A program made the position numbers and the translations under genes. The notes below the pieces were generated by a model that worked only from the letters and a program-made list of their open reading frames with translations, searched no databases and was not told the origin of the DNA. A DNA stretch of 64,000 nt from Chrysomallon squamiferum (Eukaryota; Mollusca; Gastropoda; Neomphalida; Peltospiridae). The stretch is from positions 15,138,122 through 15,202,121 of the forward strand of contig CM022676.1 of the NCBI GenBank assembly GCA_012295275.1. Direction: 5' to 3'. Of the stretch, positions 1-40,847 are shown one piece after another; position 1 is the first letter of the stretch, and every line of letters begins with the position of its first letter.

Positions 1-125
1 ACCTATGGAAAATGTATCACCTAAAATAACAGACACAACAACCTGGTTAAGATAATCCAGATTTGTTTTGTTCACTAAATGTTTTGTTATCATTACTGTT
101 ACTAATTCTATGTATCACTACTTAC

Positions 126-23339
<23,214 letters not shown>

Positions 23340-23413
23340 TTCTTAACATAAAACTGACTTCATCAGGTTGTCTGCATCAACTAAAGTACTTTAATTCAGA
23401 TCCTCGTTCCTAG

Positions 23414-23422
23414 CCTTATATA
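23414..23422 (-). promoter_or_regulatory. TATA box of the SRCR gene
   Basis: The minus strand reads TATATAAGG about 75-83 nt upstream of the ATG, a normal place for a TATA box with a short 5' UTR. The homologous positions in the array copies near 30.66 and 34.75 kb read TACATTATG instead, so the box is specific to the copy that carries the intact first exon. Confidence 0.55.
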
Positions 23423-25799
23423 CATTCCACGTTGACTGACCAGGTTTATTTGGTAACCGTACACCTGTTTTAAAGAACTTTGTGTTAGGAGCTGAACTGT
23501 AACGTATGACACAGATGAGATAAAGGAAACAAAAAATGAAAAAAAATGTATTATTGTCAAGAATAGCGAAGAGAACCTTTCTTTGTGGTAGTCTGTCTAC
23601 CGGGCTCTCTATTAATCTTGATCTATCTATCTATCTATCTATCTGTCTGTCTGTCTATCTATGTATGAATCTATCTATCTGACTGTCTATTTGTCTATCT
23701 TTCTATCTATTTATTTATTCAAAATTGTTTGCTTTGATATTTGTGTGAAAGTGTCTAAATGCGATTGCACGGATGTGCATGTTTGTTTGTCTGTGTGTGT
23801 GTGTGTTTGTGTCTGATTCTGTGAACAACGATTTACATGTTCTGTGTTTACAGATATTCTGCTCTGAACTTTTATGCTCATTCAGTTAATTTTCATAAAT
23901 TCTTCAGCAAATAACTATCTTTAGTGTCTTGAATATAGTAAACACAGAAATAATTACTTTGTAACTATCGGAGAATCATGTTATTAGTGATTTGTCAACA
24001 GAGGCGCATTCTGAAGCTGTTATCAACATACAGTAAGCATCAAACAATTAATGAATTAATTTTTGTATAATCCTATTTGTTCTGTTATAAAGAAAATATA
24101 TATTGCTAAATGATTATAATAATTATGACTGGATAGGAAATATATCTAGCAATCTAAAATTCTTCATCTCAGCTGTATAGTTGTCAACTTTTAGGTTTTT
24201 TTAGGACACAATTTCGTATCTTTTTTTTCACAAGGTGATACTTTTCAGGTAGATGTTCCATCAGTGGTAAACCTTACAGTTTCACTGCTAGAAATAAAAC
24301 TAGTGCAGGAGCTGTGTGACTTCGGGATTCCTATTCATCATCTTTGTGGTAAAAATCTGTTTTTGTCTTTAAACGTTTTACCCTAAATTCTTATGAATAT
24401 CATCTTTGATCGTTCCCTAGACTATATCGAAGAAAAATCAGTTTCCTCAAGAAATAAAATTAAGGACTCACGAGCTGAACAGTGTGATAATGAACTCTTT
24501 TCTAGTGATGTTAATTATATTTATAATGGGAAATACTAATTATTTACTGGCAAATCCTTGGTCACTTCCAAATCATTAAGAATATTTGTAAATGTTTAGT
24601 TAAGACATGAAATCCGCAACATGATCTTGAATTGAAATGCTTTTATCATCACAGTAGTTCACCATATACTGTTTATTTTATGTCAGCGGATTAAGTGTAA
24701 GATGACTAGCACGAAATTATGTAAAAGTGTTTTGCTTATACTTTTTTTATGTCTAAATTATAACTTGTTGTTACAATTTTGAAACAAGGTTAGTTCGTTT
24801 TTCGCATGTCCTTTTTCTGTAACTTTTTTAATGCACATATTTTTCATTACCCATGAAGCCAAATAAATCCCTAGTTTTTTTTCTCTGTTAGATCAAATAT
24901 ATTTGGACATTGTCAATCTCTTACAGAGGGCCTAGTTTCTGTAGTTCCCCGCCTGCATTCAGGCCAGTTGTAATGAGATCAAACCCTTCTAAATCCTGAT
25001 AACAAGAAATTGTCATAATAGTGGATCACCCAAAATAAAATAAAATAAGTTCGTTGTGTGTACAATATATTTAGACTATTTCTGTTTTCTTCATAGGTAT
25101 AGTCATAATTTTTGGCATACATACACAGAAACAGAAATATATGTATATAAGTGCCCACATAAACACAAATATATATGAATCCTGATAACATGGAATTGTC
25201 CTAATAGTGGATCACCGAATATAGAATAAAACAGAATATATTTAGACTATTTCTCTTTTCTCCATAGCTACAGTCATAACTATTGACATAGACACACAGC
25301 AACAGAGATATACATATGTATACACATATAAACAGAAACACATATGCACAAACACACAAACACACATACACACATACACGCAGTAACATAGAACAGTTTT
25401 TCTTACTCTAGCCTACAGTAACAATTTGATCTTCGTAAAAAAGCAACCGAATACACCTTTGTGAGTATCGTGTATCGGTGACACGCTATTTTTATCTGGA
25501 CTGCATAACAAACAAACACAGTTAATTTGATATACTGGCCACACTATTTTCATCACAAAACGAAAACCAGTAAACAAAACTATTTGTTTGTTTTTTTTTT
25601 TGTTTTTTTTTTAAGCTATCTCTAGGTAAGTTGTAATGTTTTATCAGAGCTATCTTGCATAACAAGAAGACAAAAATGCAGAATTAAACAAAACTGGTCT
25701 ATAATAACGTATAACCTTTAATATTATCTTACCTACATAAATTGATATTTAATTTTGATTTTAATAAACATACCTATGGTTTTCATAATTAGTTTTTTT

Positions 25800-25965
25800 G
25801 ATGTATATACTTTAAAATACAAACTCAGTTCTCTGATATTTGTTAATACAGATGTTGGTCAAGCTGGTATGAGCTATAATTCCAAACACAAATCTTAATT
25901 TCCATTTCTAATTTACTTTGTATGATGGAAATATAAACTCTCCGGTATTTATCATTGTGTACACA
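25800..25965 (-). pseudogene. Stranded SRCR type-B intron fragment
   Basis: The segment with CAGTTCTCTGATATTTGTTAA, CAAACACAAATCTTAATTTCC and TTACTTTGTATGATGGAAAT matches the intron inside SRCR type-B domains (2041-2150, 8470-8540, 14185-14280). The flanking exon sequence cannot be recognised on either side. It suggests that a once complete SRCR gene copy stood upstream and decayed. Confidence 0.55.
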
Positions 25966-28540
25966 ATAATCAGTTTAGATGATGATATATTCTGTCACGA
26001 AGATTATGGAATGTAATCTGAACATAAACAAACAAATTATATATATAATAATAATAATAATAATCAGAACAGAAAGTAGTGATAAGGCTAATTAATATTT
26101 TTATAAATAATTTGTTTTTAAGTAAATATAGATACCAAAGCGTGTGTATGTATCTATTTATTTATTTGCACGTGTGAATGTAACTACTTTGTAAAGGAAT
26201 GATTATAACAATATAGCTAATGTGTCCTTTTAATATTTGTGCCTTTTTTTTTTTTTTTTTTTTTTGCCTGTACAAACCGGAACAGGTGAGCATAATAACT
26301 TAATACCTTAGTATCGTCTATTATTAAGACCTAGAAAACTTAAACGTTTCTTCGCAGTAATTCAGGCGATAGAAAACAAACGTTCTTACCACAGAGAATA
26401 GAAAACACACATCATCGAACATCTCACTTGTAAACCAGGAAGTGTTGACATCCGACCAGTAAAAAATATATTTAAAAGAGAGGATTTTTTAAGCTGTGAT
26501 AAAATTAATCAAATTCGTTCATGCTAAACAACTAATACGGGTGTATACTTGTCTAAAACATTTTTGAAGTTTCTTTAATAACTGAATAAAAGTGATATTT
26601 TAAATGTTTTGTTATTTTTACAGGGAAAGATTCGTTTAGTACTTAAAGGTTTCATTGATGAGTATCGATATGACTACTTTAGATTAACGTTAATTATTTG
26701 CAGGTTCATCTTTTTCTGTTTTTATTTTTCAGAACATTGCGTAAAGATAATTTTAAAATAACGTTTTCGTTTTCCAAACATTTCATAGCGTTCAGCCGAT
26801 ATTCACATGACGTGCATATGAAGATAAGAGAACAAATCAGTGGTTGTTTGTTATGTACACGATACACACAAACGTGTATCCGGGTGTTATTTACGACGAC
26901 CTGAATAGTTTGTTTGGTGACCGCAGACCTGTTTCAAAGCTTTTAGTAGATAAAATGGATCGTATGACATGTGAAATAAAACGCACTGTTATTAAGAATA
27001 GTGAAGAAAAGTATTCGTTCTGGTCTGTCTATTTACTTTAGCTACCTCTATCTGCCTGTATCTCTGTATATTTGTGTATTCAAAATAGTTTGACGTTATA
27101 TATACTTCAGAAACGCAAGCTAAAATATCCCTGAATACTTATATGTCTAAATGTGATTGCAAAGAGTGTGTGTGCGCGCGCGCATCTGTGCGTGTTTGTG
27201 GCTAATTCTGTGAACAATGATTTGTATATTTGTGTGTTTAGTTAAAGACATTTTGTTCTCAACTTCTATACTGATTCAGTTAATTTCGATAAATTCTTCA
27301 GCGAATGATTATCTTTAGTGTCTTCAAAATACTACATACAGAAAGTATCAGATGGTAGCTATTAAAAATAATATTATATGTGATTTTTCAACGCAGGCGC
27401 ATTCTGAAGTTGTTATCTACATACAACATTAACCAATGAAATCCATTTTAGTGTAATCCTATCTGTTGATATATAATGAAAATATATCTTGCTAAATGAT
27501 CATTGTAATTATGAATGGATATGAAATATATCTAGAAATTCTTCATCCCTACATTATAGTTGAGATTTTTTTCACTTTTGATTAATGGAAAAGTCTCATT
27601 TCTTTTCTGACAAGGTGATGTTCTTTCAGTGGTAAAGCTCATGTTACAGACTGACTACTACTAATAAATATGTAACAGCTATTGTGTGACTTCGGGATAC
27701 CTGTTCATAATCTGTGTGGGAAGAATCTGTAAATCAAAAAACAGTCTTCACTTCTCTCCTAGTCATTCACCATCTTTAACACCTCATGATATTTTACCCA
27801 CTATTCTTAAGTTTATCTTCTTTGTTCATTTTTTTGGCTATTTCCGAAAAATTAATTCTGGTTCAAACGGCAACATCCTCAGCAAAGAAGTAAATGACTG
27901 GTGTGTTGTACAGTGTGATACTTAACTCTTTCCTAGAGAGGTTAAGCTAATTCATGATGGGAATTACTAAGGTACGGAAATGATAATTATACTCCAGTAA
28001 ATCCTTGATCTGTTCCGAATCATTCTGAATGTCTGTAAGATAAGTCATCATATCCACATCATGATCTTTATTAAGCATTAAAATGTGTGTTTTGTTTCCA
28101 TCACAGCAGTTCACCATATACTACTTCGTTTATTTGAGCGGAATACAAAGTAACTTGAGTCACACAGAACTATATAACAGTATTTTATTTATATTTGGTT
28201 TCCAGTCTGAATTATATACATATTTCATCGTTTATTTGTACAACCTAAAGATTTCACACAATTTTGAAATAAGGTAAGTTCGGTTTTCGCATGTCCTTCA
28301 TGCACATGACTCTGATTAACCATGAAGTCACTTATATCACTGTTAGATCAAATAGATTTGGAAACAGGTCAATCTGTTACACAGGGCCAAATTGTCGGGT
28401 ACCGTTCTAGGCATCAAGGTAGATAAAATGAGATAAAACCCTATTGAATCCTGATACCAGGAAATTGTTCTACTTGTGGATCAGGAAAAATAAAATCAAA
28501 CAATTTCGTAGTATGAAGAACAGATTTATATTATTTGTCA

Positions 28541-28969
28541 TTTTCTCCGATTGCTGTTTCGATGATTCAATACATACATGCGACTATTGAACATTAATGT
28601 TAATTACTCTGCAGCTGTCTTTTTTCTTATTTTATTTGTGAGATCGCTATACAAGACGTAAATATACTTTTAAAATGTTCGTTTTGTTTTTCACGTACTT
28701 CCGTGTACATTCAATGGTGCTCGAACGATACTTCTATAACAGTACAGCAAGTATGTGTTTGTTTGCTATGTGGGTCAGGTATCTTATGCTGCACGAGATA
28801 CACAGAGATATACCGGGTATTATTTACGAAGAGCTGAACAATTCATTATTAATACAGTGTCTGCGCGTAAGTGCAGAAATAAATAGGAAAATAAGAAATA
28901 ATTTACATTTATCAACATTCATGAGAACATCAATAGCAACTGTTTTATAACAACAACAACGACACGGAC

Positions 28970-29015
<46 letters not shown>

Positions 29016-29283
29016 TACTATAAAAATGAAGAAGAAACAATAATAAAGACAATCAGATAAATATGATTATTTGAACGTTATATTAATTTTCTTCTTCACT
29101 TATTAATATGCAGTACTGAAAACCATGTATCGACACAACGGTGAAATGCATTCGGCATTAAAATTTTGTCAAGCATATTCACAGCAAATTGAAACAGTGA
29201 ACAGAGACTCAGGTAATACATTTCAGAAAATTATATTTCTAATCATTGCCATCAGGTTTCGCTTTCTCCACCGTGAAAGTCAC

Positions 29284-29314
<31 letters not shown>

Positions 29315-30386
29315 TATATATATATATACACACATACACATACACACATACACACATACATACACACACAATAACACAGAACAGCCTGTCTTACTCTAAC
29401 ATACAGTAACAAGTCTGATCCTCGTAAATAAAACCCGAGTATGTTTTTGTGAGTATCGTGTATGAGTGACACACTATTTTCATCATTTTCTTTTTTTCAG
29501 TGTAAAATATCGCATTAACAAAACCATCGTCTGCTCGTGAAAACGAGACTGAAGTAATTTATCTTACAAGTCACGGTTCTCCGGTTCACAAGTGACACTT
29601 TACAGAGGTCAAAGTCAGATAAAAAGTACAAAGAAGCCGTCCTACTTGTTACGGGTAAATAAACACACTGATACTGCTTATTTCTATGAGCTATGTTGTA
29701 TTTTGTAACTGTTTAAATTTTATTTTATTATGTGGCAGAGTAATTTAATATGTTCAATTATAAATCAGTAATAAAGATACAACTACAGGACCAGATGATT
29801 ATAATTTCAAGAATAAAGAACAAAGAAGATTTCAACGTGTAATAAAATATGGCTGAAGTCCATTCCATGAGAAACTCAGCCCCCACCCAAACCCCAACCC
29901 CGGAAGAAAAAACAAATACAAATTTTTAATTTCACAATCTTAGTTTTTAGCCATATTACAGTCTCGTGCATTTCTGTTTTATTTAATCTGTAAATATTGT
30001 CAGCATTTTCATTTTAAGTGTATTTTGTTACTAAAATCCAAATATTACATCTCATGGAACTTTTTTAATGTAGGTAAAACATTGCACGTTAATTTTCACT
30101 TGAGGCAATTTCAAGGTCAAACAAAAAGAGATACTTTTCAAAAATGTAGTTGTACCTGCTAGTGGCAAATTTGGAATCCTTAGCAATGAAACACTTTCAT
30201 CAAAATTGGCCTACTCATTACCGAGGTATCGATCGCTGATTTCCAAATTTAATTAAAAATAAACAATAAAACACTGAAAATCTTTGATTAACAAATTCAA
30301 AGAAGCAAATATTCGTTATTTTGAAACAAATATAAGAGTCGGAATACCATTAGATTTAATCTAGAACTTACTCTGTTTGAGTTATT

Positions 30387-30446
<60 letters not shown>

Positions 30447-32294
30447 ATTATTATTATTATCTTCATCATCATTATAATCATCATTCGTATTTCACTCTTA
30501 ATAACTACATATATAAATATGACGTCTGTAGGTATTACAAATAAATAAATCCAGATACACGTAAAGAAAGACATGACTTAATTAAAAACTGACTACATCA
30601 GTCTGTCTGCATCAAACACCATTAAATTAATTCAAATCCTGATTCGTTTCATAATGTACATAACACGTTGACTGACGCAGTTTAACTGATAATCACACAC
30701 TTGTTTGTTACTAGTAGCTGAAGTGGAACGTATCACACGGATGAAATAAAAAAGTATTGTTATCAAGAACAGTGAAGAAAACCTTTCTTTGTGGTAGTCT
30801 GTCTACCTGTCTGTCCACTAATCTTTATCTACCTATCTGTCTCTAATTATTTATTCAAAATAGTTTGCCATTATATACACTGCACAAATCTGAAATATCC
30901 GTAGATACTTGCGTGAGAGTTTCTAAATGTGATAATTAGTGTATACGTGTGTGTGTGTGTGTGTGTGTTCGTGTGTTTGTGTGTGTGTGTGCGTGTGTGT
31001 GTGTGTCTGTGTGTGTGTGCGATTCTGTGAACGATTCTTATATTGGAATGATCAGTTACAGGATATTCTCCTATGAACATCAGTACCGACTCAGCCAATT
31101 TGGAAAAATTCTTCAGCGAATTCAGAATTTGGGAAATAAATATCTTTACTTTCTCTAAAACAAAACACATAAAAATAACTGATTCTTCGCCTATAAAAAG
31201 AATCATATCACTAGTAGTATTATTTAGAATAGCATTACGTGTGACTACAATACGCAACCATTTATAATACAACGACGCTGTGTGAATGCGATATCAACAT
31301 GTAAATTAGTAAATACTCAATGAATTTTACTTTTTTATAATGATATCGTTTCTTGCGTGAAAGATACAATGAAAATCTATTGCGCTCTTATTAAATAATT
31401 CATATAATTGTGAGTGGATTTTTGGTTCTTGGTAAATGATAATTATAACTACGAATGGATATGAAATATATCTAGAAATTCTTCATCCCTACTATATAGC
31501 TGTCAACTTTTCAAGTTTTAAAAACACAGTGTTACCTGTTTTCTGTGAAGGTGATGTTTTTCAGGTCCAGTGGCCTTTGTTGTCGTATCAGTGGTAAAGC
31601 GCTCGTTACACTTTGATAGCTACTAATAGAAATAATGGAGGCATTATGTTACTACGGGATTCGTGTTTCAACATCCTTGTTGTAACAATCTGTAAGTAAA
31701 GAAATCTGTCTACACATACAGACATACACCCATACACATACACACGTAGACATAAATATACATACACACATCAACAGAAATGTACAGACAAACATCTGAA
31801 AAGATGAAGACAAACATCTACACACAAATCAGTTTAAAGTATGACAGTCACTTAGAATAGTCTGTCTTGCTCTAACCTAGTAACACGGTAGGCGCTGTTT
31901 AAGATGCAATAATAACACTGGGTGTACATTAGTGTATCTCGTGTATCACTGACACACTATTTTTATCTCACCTACATAAATAACAGATTTAATTTGATAT
32001 GCTGTCGAGTTTCGTCAAAACTAAGAGCAGAATATTGATGTATTATAGGATCAAAAATAATTTAAAATTGTTTTTAAGTAAAATTGTAATTCATTAACTA
32101 CGTGATCTTGCATAACAAGAAGACAAACGTGTAGATTATGTCAAATTAATCTATATTAATATATAACCGTTAATATTAGCTTACCTACCTTAATAAATAT
32201 TTAATTTTAATTTTAATAAACACTCCTACAATTATATAGTTTGCTTTTTAGTTGTATATACCTCAAAACATAAAACAGTAAGCACAGAGAGAAA

Positions 32295-32380
<86 letters not shown>

Positions 32381-32440
32381 TGTTTGACAATTAACCAAAC
32401 GGTGTTTTCCCAGTGGAAAATAGTCCCTTTCGTATTTTGC
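28541..32440. repeat. Recent array copy I
   Basis: This copy runs colinearly with the one starting near 32441; for example GATGATTCAATACATACATG is at 28561 and at 32447, an offset of 3886 bases. Differences are mostly scattered substitutions and microsatellite length changes. It contains (AAT)n at 28970-29012 and 29284-29312, (ATT)n at 30392-30460, (GT)n at 30948-31020 and (AG)n at 32300-32378. Confidence 0.8.
30519..30574 (-). pseudogene. Relic of SRCR exon 1 (copy I)
   Basis: The minus strand from ATG 30574 reads MSFFTCIWIYLFVIPT, alignable residue by residue with the real signal peptide (MSLFPNMWIVLLFIPT). After PT the donor of the real exon is gone, and no GT stands in the needed phase 1, so it could not splice in frame to an SRCR exon. 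The upstream TATA-box position is also changed. It is judged a dead first exon. Confidence 0.65.
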
Positions 32441-33148
32441 GGTTTCGATGATTCAATACATACATGCGACTATTGAACATTAGTGTTAATTACTCTGCAG
32501 CTGTCTATTTCTTATTTTATTTGTGAGATCGCTATAGCACACGTAAGCATACACTTAAAATGTTCGTTTTGTTTTTCACGTACTTCCGTGTTAATTCAAT
32601 GGTGCTCGAACGATACTTCTATAACAGTACAGCAAGTGTGTGTTTGTTTGTTATGTAGGTCTGATAGGTGACGCTGCACGAGATACACAGAGATATACCG
32701 GGTATTATTTACGAAGAGGTGAACAATTCATTATTAATACAGTGTCTGCGCGTAAGTGTAGAAATAAATAGGAAAACAAAAAAATAATTTACATTTATCA
32801 ACATTCATGAGTACATCAGTAGTAAGTGTTTTATAACAACAACAACGACACTGACAATAATAATAATAATAATAATAATATACTATAAAAATGAAGAAAA
32901 AACAATAATAAAGATAATCAGATAAATATGATTATTTGAACGTTATATTAATTTTCTTCTTCACTTATTAATATGCAGTACTGAAAACCATGTATCGACA
33001 CAACGGTGAAATGCATTCGGCATTAAAATTTTGTCAAGCATATTCACAGCAAATTGAAACCTTGAACAGAGACACAGGTAATACATTTCAGAAAATTATA
33101 TTTCTAATCATTGCCATCAGGTTTCGCTTTCTCCACCGTGAAAGTCAC

Positions 33149-33192
<44 letters not shown>

Positions 33193-34477
33193 TATATATA
33201 TACACACACACATACACATACACACATACACACATACATACATACACACACAATAACATAGAACATGTGTATATGTATACACAACCACACAATAACACAG
33301 AACAGCCTGTCTTACTCTAACATACAGTAACAAGTCTGATCCTCGTAAATAAAACCCGAGTATGTTTTTGTGAGTATCGTGTATGAGTGACACACTATTT
33401 TCATCATTTTTTTTTTTTCAGTGTAAAAATCGCATTAACAAAACCATCGTCAGCTCGTGAAAACGAGACTGAAGTAATTTATCTTACAAGTCACGGTTCT
33501 TGGGTTCACAAGTGACACTTTACAGAGGTCAAAGTCAGATAAAAAGTATTAAGAAGCCTTGCTACTTGTTACGGGTAAATAAACACACTGATACTGCTTA
33601 TTTCTATGAGCTATGTTGTATTTTGTAACTGTTTAAATTTTATTTTATTATGTGGCAGAGTAATTTAATATGTTCAATTATAAATCAGTAATAAAGATAC
33701 AACTACAGGACCAGATGATTATAATCTCAAGAATAAAGAACAAAGAAGATTTCAACGTGTAAAAAAATATGGCTGTAGTCCATTTCATGAGAAACTCAGC
33801 TCCCACCCACCCACCCTGAAGAAAAACAAATACAAATTTATAATTTCACAATCTTGGTTTTTAGCCATATTACAGTCTCGTTCATGTCTGTTTTATTTAA
33901 TCTGTAAATGTTTTGAGCATTTTCATTTTAAGTGTATTTTGTTACTAAAATCCAAATATTACATCTCATGGAACTTTTTTATGTAGGTAAAACATTGCAC
34001 GTTAATTTTCACTTGAGGCAATTTCAAGGTCAAACAAAAGGTGATACTTTTCCTAAATTTAGTTGTACCTGCTAGTGGCAAATTTGGAATCCTTAGCAAT
34101 AAAACATTTTCATCAAAATTGGTCTACTCATTACCTAGGTATCGATCAAAAAATAGTGGCAGTTATGTCTATCTGTGAAAAAAATGTCAAAATTCGTGAG
34201 CCAGTAATATTAAGCTAGTTGTACCATCCAGGATACAGAATTTCAGCTGTGAAGTTTTTGTCGATACAGACTTAGCCATTATTCAATTATTATCCTCATA
34301 ATTGCATGCCTCGCTGATTCCCAGTTTTAAATAAAATAAACAACAATACACTGAAAAGCTTTGATTAATAAATTCAAAGAATCAAATATTCGTTATTTTG
34401 AAACAAATATAAGAGTCGGAATACCATTAGATTTAATCTAGAACTTACTCTGTTTGCGTTATTATTATTATTATTAA

Positions 34478-34511
<34 letters not shown>

Positions 34512-36200
34512 GTTGTTATTATTATTATTATTATTATTATTGTTATTATTATCTTCATCATCATTATAATCATCATTCGTATTTCACTCTTAATGACAAC
34601 ATACATTAATATGACGTCTGTAGGTATTACAAATAAATAAATCCAGATACACGTAAAGAAAGAAATGTCTTTCTTAAAAACTGACTACATCAGTCTGTCT
34701 CCATCAAACACAATTAAATTAATTCAGATCCTGATTCGTTTCATAATGTACATAACACGTTGACTGACGCAGTTTAACTGATAATCACACACTTGTTTGT
34801 TACTAGTAGCTGAAGTGAAACGTATCACACGGATGAAATAAAAAACGTATTGTTATCAAGAACAGTGAAGAAAACCTTTCTTTGTGGCAGTCTGTCTACC
34901 TATCTGTCCGTTTATCTTTATCTACCTATCTGTCTCTAATTATTTATTCAAAATAGTTTGCCATTATATACACTGCACAAATCTGAAATATCCGTAGATA
35001 CTTGTGTGAGTTTCTAAATGGGATTGTGAGTGTATACGTATGTGTGTGTGTGTCTGTGTGTATGTGTGTGCGATTCTGTGAACGAATATTATATTCGAAT
35101 GTTCAGTTACAGGATATTCTCCTATGAACATCAGTACCGATTCAGCCAATTTGAAAAAATTCTTCAGCGAACTCAGAAGTTGGGAAACAAATATCTTTAC
35201 TTTCTCTAATACAAAACACATAAACATAATTGATTCATCACCTATAAAAATAATCATATCATTAGTAGTATTATTTAGAATAACATTACGTGTGACTACA
35301 GAACGCAACCATTTATAACAGAAGGGCGCTGGGTGAATGCGTTATCAACATGTAAATTAGTAAATACTCAATGAATTTTACTTTTTTAATAATCATATCG
35401 TTTCTTCCGTGAAAGATACAATGAAAATCTATTGCGCTCTTACTAAATAATTAATATAACTATGAGTGGATTTTTGGTTCTTGGTATATGATAATTATAA
35501 CTACGAATGGATGTGAAATATATCTAGAAATTCTTCATCCCAACTATATAGCTGTCAACTTTTCAAGTTTTTTTAAAAACTCAGTGTCACCTGTTTCCTG
35601 TCAAGGTGATGTTTTTCAGTTGCAGTGGCCTGTGTTGTCCTATCAGTGGTAAAGCGCTCGTTACACTTCGATAGCTACTAATAGAAATAATGGAGGTATT
35701 ATGTTACTACGGGATTCGTGTTTCAACATCCTTGTTGTAACAATCTGTAAGTAAAGAAATATGTCTACACGTACAGACATACACACATAAACATACACAC
35801 GTAATATAACTAAACAGAGTCACATAAACATAAATGTACAAACACACATCTGAAAAGATGAAGACACACATATAGACACAAAACAGTTTACTCGTATGAC
35901 AGTCACTTAGAATAGTCTGTCTTGCTCTAACCTAGTAAAACAGTAGGCGCTGTGTAAGATGTAATAATAACACTGGGTGTACTTTAGTGTATCTCGTGTA
36001 TCAGTCACACTATTTTTGTCTCAGCTACACAAACAACAGACACGTTACAGATTTAATTTGATATGCTGGCGAGTTTCGTCAAAAATAAGAGCAGAATACT
36101 GAAATATTATAGGATCAAAAATAATTTTAAAATTGTTTTTAAGTAAACTGTAATTCATTAACTGCGTGATCTTGCATAATAAGAAGACAAACGTGTAGAT
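32441..36200. repeat. Recent array copy II
   Basis: Second member of the near-identical pair, with the same landmarks in the same order. (AAT)n lies at 33151-33190 and (ATT)n at 34460-34553. It ends in (ATT)n at 36210-36315, after which a shorter third copy begins. Confidence 0.8.
34613..34666 (-). pseudogene. Relic of SRCR exon 1 (copy II), start codon lost
   Basis: Same position in the second recent copy. The DNA matches copy I, but the start codon reads ATT (plus-strand aat at 34664-34666), and the donor and TATA box are missing as in copy I. Confidence 0.62.
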
Positions 36201-36215
36201 TATGTCAAATTAATG

Positions 36216-36251
<36 letters not shown>

Positions 36252-36252
36252 T

Positions 36253-36316
<64 letters not shown>

Positions 36317-36479
36317 AGCAATAATAAAATAATGAGCCTAGGTACTTCATATAATCATAATCCTTTAAACTGTTATTATTTTTAATTTGTTTTGCAAATG
36401 AATAAACTTTGCTTCAAGTAATTTTACATCTGCTGCCAGAATCACAACAACAATTATACTAATAAAAACAGAAAACAGT

Positions 36480-37640
36480 AATATGGATACGTCATATAAT
36501 TATAATCTCTTAAAGCTGTTTCGTTATCGCTGAACTCTTTCCCAACGAGAATACGTGTTTGAAGTGTTTTTGTTTTCCAGTGTAATAATCTCGTTAACAA
36601 AAAAAAAAAAAATAATAAAATCGTCTGTTCGTGAAAACGAGACTGAAGTCACATATCTCACAAGTTACAGTTCTCCGGTTCACAAGTGACACTTTACAGA
36701 GGTCAACGTCAGGTAAAAGTATTAAGAAGCCTTGCTACTTGTTACGGGTAAATAAACACACTGATACTGCTTATTTGTATGAGCTATGTTGTATTTTGTA
36801 ACTGTTTAAATGTTCTTTTATTCTGTGGCAGAGTAATTTAAAATGTGTTCAATTATAAATCAGTAATAGAGATACAACTGCAGGATCAGATGCTATAATC
36901 TCAAGAATAAAGAACAAAGAATAGTTCAGCGTGTAAAAAAATATGGCTGAAGTCCATTTTATGACCAACTCAGCACCCACCCAACCCCAAGAAGAAAATA
37001 AATAAATACAACTTATGACTTCACAATCTTAGTTTTTAGCCGTACTTTTTTGAAAACAGTGTTATCTGTTTTCTGTCAAGATGGTGTTTTTCATGTGCAG
37101 TGGTCTGTGTTGTCCTATCAGTGGTAAAGCGCTCGTTACACTTTGATAGCTACTAAAATAAATAATGGAGGTTTTATGTTACTACGGGATTCGTGTTTCA
37201 ACATCCTTGTTGTAACAATCTGTAAGTAAATGAATATGTCTACGCATACAGACATACACCCATAAACATACAATGTAGACATAAATATACATAGACACAT
37301 AAACATAAATGTAGAAACACACATCTGAAAAGATGAAGACAAACATACATATACACACAAAACAGTTTACACGTATGACAGTCACTTAGAATAGTCTGTC
37401 TTGCTCTAATCTAGTAAAACAGTAGGCGCTGTGTAAGATGCAATAATAACACTGGGTGTACTTTAGTGTATCTCGTGTATCAGTGACACACTATTTTTAT
37501 CTCACCTACATAAAAAACAGTTTTTTAAAATTATTTTAAAATCATGTGTAATTTGTTAATCGCGTGATCTTGTATAGAGGATGACAAATTTGTAAATAAA
37601 TTAAATTAATCTATAATAATATATAACCTTTAATATTATC
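36480..37640. repeat. Array copy III, internally deleted
   Basis: It begins like the other units (GTGAAAACGAGACTGAAGTC near 36630, then the GTGACACTTTACAGAGG block). At about 37040 it jumps directly to the late part (TGTGTTGTCCTATCAGTGGT near 37105). The middle of the unit, including the first-exon-like segment, is missing. Confidence 0.7.
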
Positions 37641-37760
37641 TTATTTATATCAAATGTTTGATTTTTTTTTTTCTTTTTTCATTTTTTTTAAATTTTAATT
37701 AAAATTCCCACCATTTTAAACTTCGTTAGCTTGTTGCATATACCTTGAAGATAAATCACT

Positions 37761-37946
<186 letters not shown>

Positions 37947-38119
37947 CATGTTTATTGTTACTGGAAGAGTAGATGAAGATAGGTGTGTTATTAAATGTCA
38001 GTAGGCCAAACTAAATACACATATAAATCCAGAAAACACTGTAATTCATACACCTAAGCTGTGAGGAAGTCTCAGGGAAAACGTTTAATGATTAAAAGCA
38101 ATATGATAACTTTAAAAAG

Positions 38120-40745
<2,626 letters not shown>

Positions 40746-40790
40746 AAAAAAAAATAAATAAAAAAATAAATAATAATAACAGTAATGATA

Positions 40791-40847
<57 letters not shown>

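Noticed and set aside
28675-28950. Plus-strand 91-codon frame in array copy I
   Set aside because: The homologous segments at 20.9, 26.7 and 32.6 kb do not keep the frame, so it is not under coding constraint.
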